Shown here in pieces: positions 15,373 through 16,759 of a DNA stretch of 16,759 nucleotides. The notes beneath the pieces are model-generated. The model was not told the origin of the DNA and did no database searches. It was given only the letters and a program-made list of their open reading frames with translations. Position numbers and translations under genes: made by a program. This stretch comes from GWF2-50-93 sp049297395 (GTDB lineage Bacteria; Verrucomicrobiota; Lentisphaeria; Victivallales; GWF2-50-93): assembly GCA_049297395.1 (NCBI GenBank), contig JBAQUG010000225.1, positions 1 to 16,759 of the forward strand, read 5' to 3'. Within the stretch, counting starts at the first letter, position 1, and every line of letters begins with the position of its first letter.

Positions 15373-16326
15373 TTATTTTCCAATTTTAAAAAGGGAGGAT
15401 ACCGAAGAACCCTCATGTATTCTTTTAATGGCTTCAGCGAGAAGTCCTGCTATGCTGAAAACCCTGATCTTGCCGTCGCAGTCGTTTGAGACTGGAACAG
15501 TATTAGTTACTATGAGCTCGTCGATCGCACTGTCCTTGAGCCTCGCCCTGCCTATGTCCCCGAGGAGGCAGTGAGTCACGGCGGCATAAACTTTTTTCGC
15601 GCCTTCCTTTTTGAGAAGAGTCGCGGCAGCGGTAATTGTGCCTGCTGTAGTGGCGAGATCGTCTGTAAGAAGGCATATCCTTCCTTCAACTTCGCCGACG
15701 AGATGTGAAGATGCTACGGAAAGAGCGTCTATACGCCTTTTTGCGACAACCGCAAGTCCGGCATTCAGCATGTCCGAATATGACTGTGCGAGTTTTACAC
15801 TTCCTGAATCCGGAGCAACTACGACGCCTTCCTTACCAAGCCTGTCCCGGAGATAAGGTACCAATACCGGAGCGACATTGAGATGATCAACAGGTATGTC
15901 GAAAAATCCCTGTATCTGCTGCGAGTGGAGATCTACTGCGAGTATCCTTGAAGCGCCTGAAGTGGTTATGAGGTTTGCGACAAGCTTGGCTGTGATCGGA
16001 ACGCGCGGCTGGTCTTTCCTGTCCTGGCGAGCATATCCATAGAAAGGGATTACGGCCGTTATTCTTGCGGCGGAAGCCCTTCTTGCTGCATCTATCAGTA
16101 TGAGCAGTTCCATGAGGGTCTCGTTCGGAGGTGAACAGGTGGGCTGTATGATGAATACGTCCGCGCCCCGGATGTTCTCCTTGTACTTGACGAAGATCTC
16201 ATTGTCCGGAAAACGGGTGACTTCAAGATCACCGAGAGGTTTTCCCAGTTCCCTTGCTATTTCAGTTGCCAGTCCAGGATTTGCAGTTCCCGAAAAGACG
16301 CCAATACTATTGCCCCAGGCCAGCAT
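15373..16326 (-). CDS. prs: Ribose-phosphate pyrophosphokinase (PRPP synthetase)
   Basis: Prs makes PRPP from ribose 5-phosphate and ATP for nucleotide, histidine and tryptophan synthesis. The 317 residues match the family length. Visible motifs: FSGTANPGLA (11-20), RFPDNEIFVKYKENIRG (38-54), PFYGYARQDRKDQPRVPI (94-111), metal-binding DLHSQQIQGFF (132-142), catalytic-loop K196 and R197, and the PRPP-binding loop at 222-230. That loop reads DDLATTAGT, where the common form is DDMIDTAGT, so one acidic residue is replaced by Thr. About seven extra residues precede the usual N-terminus. AAGGA lies roughly ten bases before ATG 16326. It is the first gene of the operon. Confidence 0.96.
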   Translation of the reverse strand: MLAWGNSIGVFSGTANPGLATEIARELGKPLGDLEVTRFPDNEIFVKYKENIRGADVFIIQPTCSPPNETLMELLILIDAARRASAARITAVIPFYGYARQDRKDQPRVPITAKLVANLITTSGASRILAVDLHSQQIQGFFDIPVDHLNVAPVLVPYLRDRLGKEGVVVAPDSGSVKLAQSYSDMLNAGLAVVAKRRIDALSVASSHLVGEVEGRICLLTDDLATTAGTITAAATLLKKEGAKKVYAAVTHCLLGDIGRARLKDSAIDELIVTNTVPVSNDCDGKIRVFSIAGLLAEAIKRIHEGSSVSSLFKIGK

Positions 16327-16391
16327 TCCTGCCTATTCCTTACATGTTTATATTAAAAAATATATTGCCCCAGATTTTCAAAAAGGGTCAT

Positions 16392-16419
16392 ACTATACAG
16401 GCATTGGAACTTTATTCAA
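16392..16419 (-). promoter_or_regulatory. Promoter of the prs-dnaB operon
   Basis: On the minus strand TTGAAT (16414-16419, four of six) and TATAGT (16392-16397, five of six) are separated by 16 bases. Transcription would start near 16385, giving a leader of about 59 bases before prs. It is the best promoter-like pair in this AT-rich gap and is correctly placed. The leader contains a small AT-rich inverted repeat (TATATT/AATATA) but no recognised riboswitch. Confidence 0.5.
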
Positions 16420-16543
16420 CAGAAAAAAACAAGGTTTTTTAAAGACATCCCTTTTTAGCCTGATTATTGTAACTGCTAAGGACCCGCTAAAAAATAACTT
16501 GGGCATTTGACGGAAGATACAGGCGTTTGGATTTCAGGCGCAA

Positions 16544-16574
16544 ACCCTGAGCGTATCGGGCATACGCGAAGGGT
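16544..16574. repeat. Hairpin with a tandem GA internal loop
   Basis: ACCCT (16544-16548) pairs with AGGGT (16570-16574), then GA faces GA, then GCGTAT (16551-16556) pairs with ATACGC (16562-16567) around a CGGGC loop. Facing GA pairs can form sheared G-A pairs in RNA or single-stranded DNA, so the whole could act as one 13-layer stem. It lies inside the MITE-like element. Confidence 0.45.
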
Positions 16575-16650
16575 GAAGCAACGAAGAAGACAAATGCATG
16601 GATTCCCGTCCCAAAGGGCTGGCGTTCTTCCGGTCGCTCCTTGTTCGTCA

Positions 16651-16678
16651 TCCCGACTCCCTGCGGGGTCGGGACTCC
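16651..16678 (-). repeat. REP-like palindrome with GGAG foot
   Basis: Read on the minus strand, GGAG (16675-16678) is followed at once by TCCCGAC (16668-16674), a ten-base loop CCCGCAGGGA, and GTCGGGA (16651-16657). CCC and GGG within the loop can extend the stem past a bulged A. A GTAG or GGAG tetranucleotide at the 5' foot of an imperfect, bulged hairpin is the defining form of REP sequences recognised by RAYT transposases. Only this copy is in the window. Confidence 0.5.
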
Positions 16679-16759
16679 TCTTTCGCACCATGATAATCAA
16701 TCCGAAATCTTCGCCAGCAAATACCCAAGTTATTTTTTAGCGGACCCTAAGTTCGGGAT

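Larger units (their letters stand above)
16479..16748. mobile_element. MITE-like element with 30-base terminal inverted repeats
   Basis: The ends at 16479-16508 and 16719-16748 are reverse complements over 30 positions with three mismatches, sharing the core CCGCTAAAAAATAACTTGGG. Between them are 210 bases of more GC-rich DNA than the flanks, holding two hairpins (16544-16574 and 16651-16678) and no credible gene. If the ends are taken as GGACCC, TAA stands on both sides in direct orientation and could be a three-base target duplication. Size, ends and lack of coding capacity fit a non-autonomous miniature element. It inserted, or lies, about 60 bases upstream of the prs promoter. The remaining bases to 16759 show nothing. 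Confidence 0.55.

Noticed and set aside
16476..16740. Overlapping open frames of 74-77 codons on both strands upstream of prs
   Set aside because: They lie wholly inside the inverted-repeat element, run into its ends, have no ribosome sites and show repeat-derived composition. They are better explained as chance frames in the element.
1..16759. CRISPR array, toxin-antitoxin pair, restriction system or other defence locus
   Set aside because: No regularly spaced repeats and no proteins with such motifs were found; all intact genes except the one at 360-1277 are standard housekeeping families.

Overview
The window looks like part of a Gram-negative bacterial chromosome: it encodes a BamA outer-membrane assembly protein and secreted proteins with signal peptides. 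The gene order prs-rplY-pth-rpsF-ssb-rpsR-rplI-dnaB is a widespread bacterial housekeeping arrangement. With the IS66-like and RAYT-type remnants it would suit a PVC-group, Omnitrophota-like or deltaproteobacterial genome, but the phylum cannot be fixed from sequence alone.

Region 1 (about 1-2250) is accessory. It starts with a strong nested hairpin (7-48), then the 3' end of an unrecognised AT-rich gene (about 112-345). Fourteen bases later comes a complete AT-rich gene for a secreted protein of unknown function (360-1277, TTG start). Next is the left part of an IS66-family element: candidate end, near-perfect promoter, and a tnpA-like gene broken by two small deletions and cut off at the first codons of the next ORF. 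A repeat-rich stretch follows, ending in the first 20 recognisable codons of a REP-associated tyrosine transposase. No intact mobile gene remains.

Region 2 (2264-8254, plus strand) is a gltB-gltD operon for the two subunits of NADPH-dependent glutamate synthase. Active-site, FMN, FAD, NADPH and iron-sulfur motifs are present. It works with glutamine synthetase to assimilate ammonium.

Region 3 (8360-16326, minus strand) is one long housekeeping series, read from right to left: prs (PRPP synthesis), rplY (bL25), pth, rpsF (bS6), ssb, rpsR (bS18), rplI (bL9), dnaB, and after a 116-base gap bamA. Spacings of 4-43 bases from prs to dnaB indicate an operon; a plausible sigma70-type promoter lies at 16392-16419.

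Region 4 (16327-16759) is non-coding. It holds the prs leader and promoter and then a 270-base element (16479-16748) with 30-base imperfect terminal inverted repeats. Inside is a REP-like palindrome with a GGAG foot, and a motif there recurs upstream of the RAYT remnant in region 1. This link is the most interesting lead in the window. I found no CRISPR array, tRNA, rRNA, prophage or recognisable defence system.
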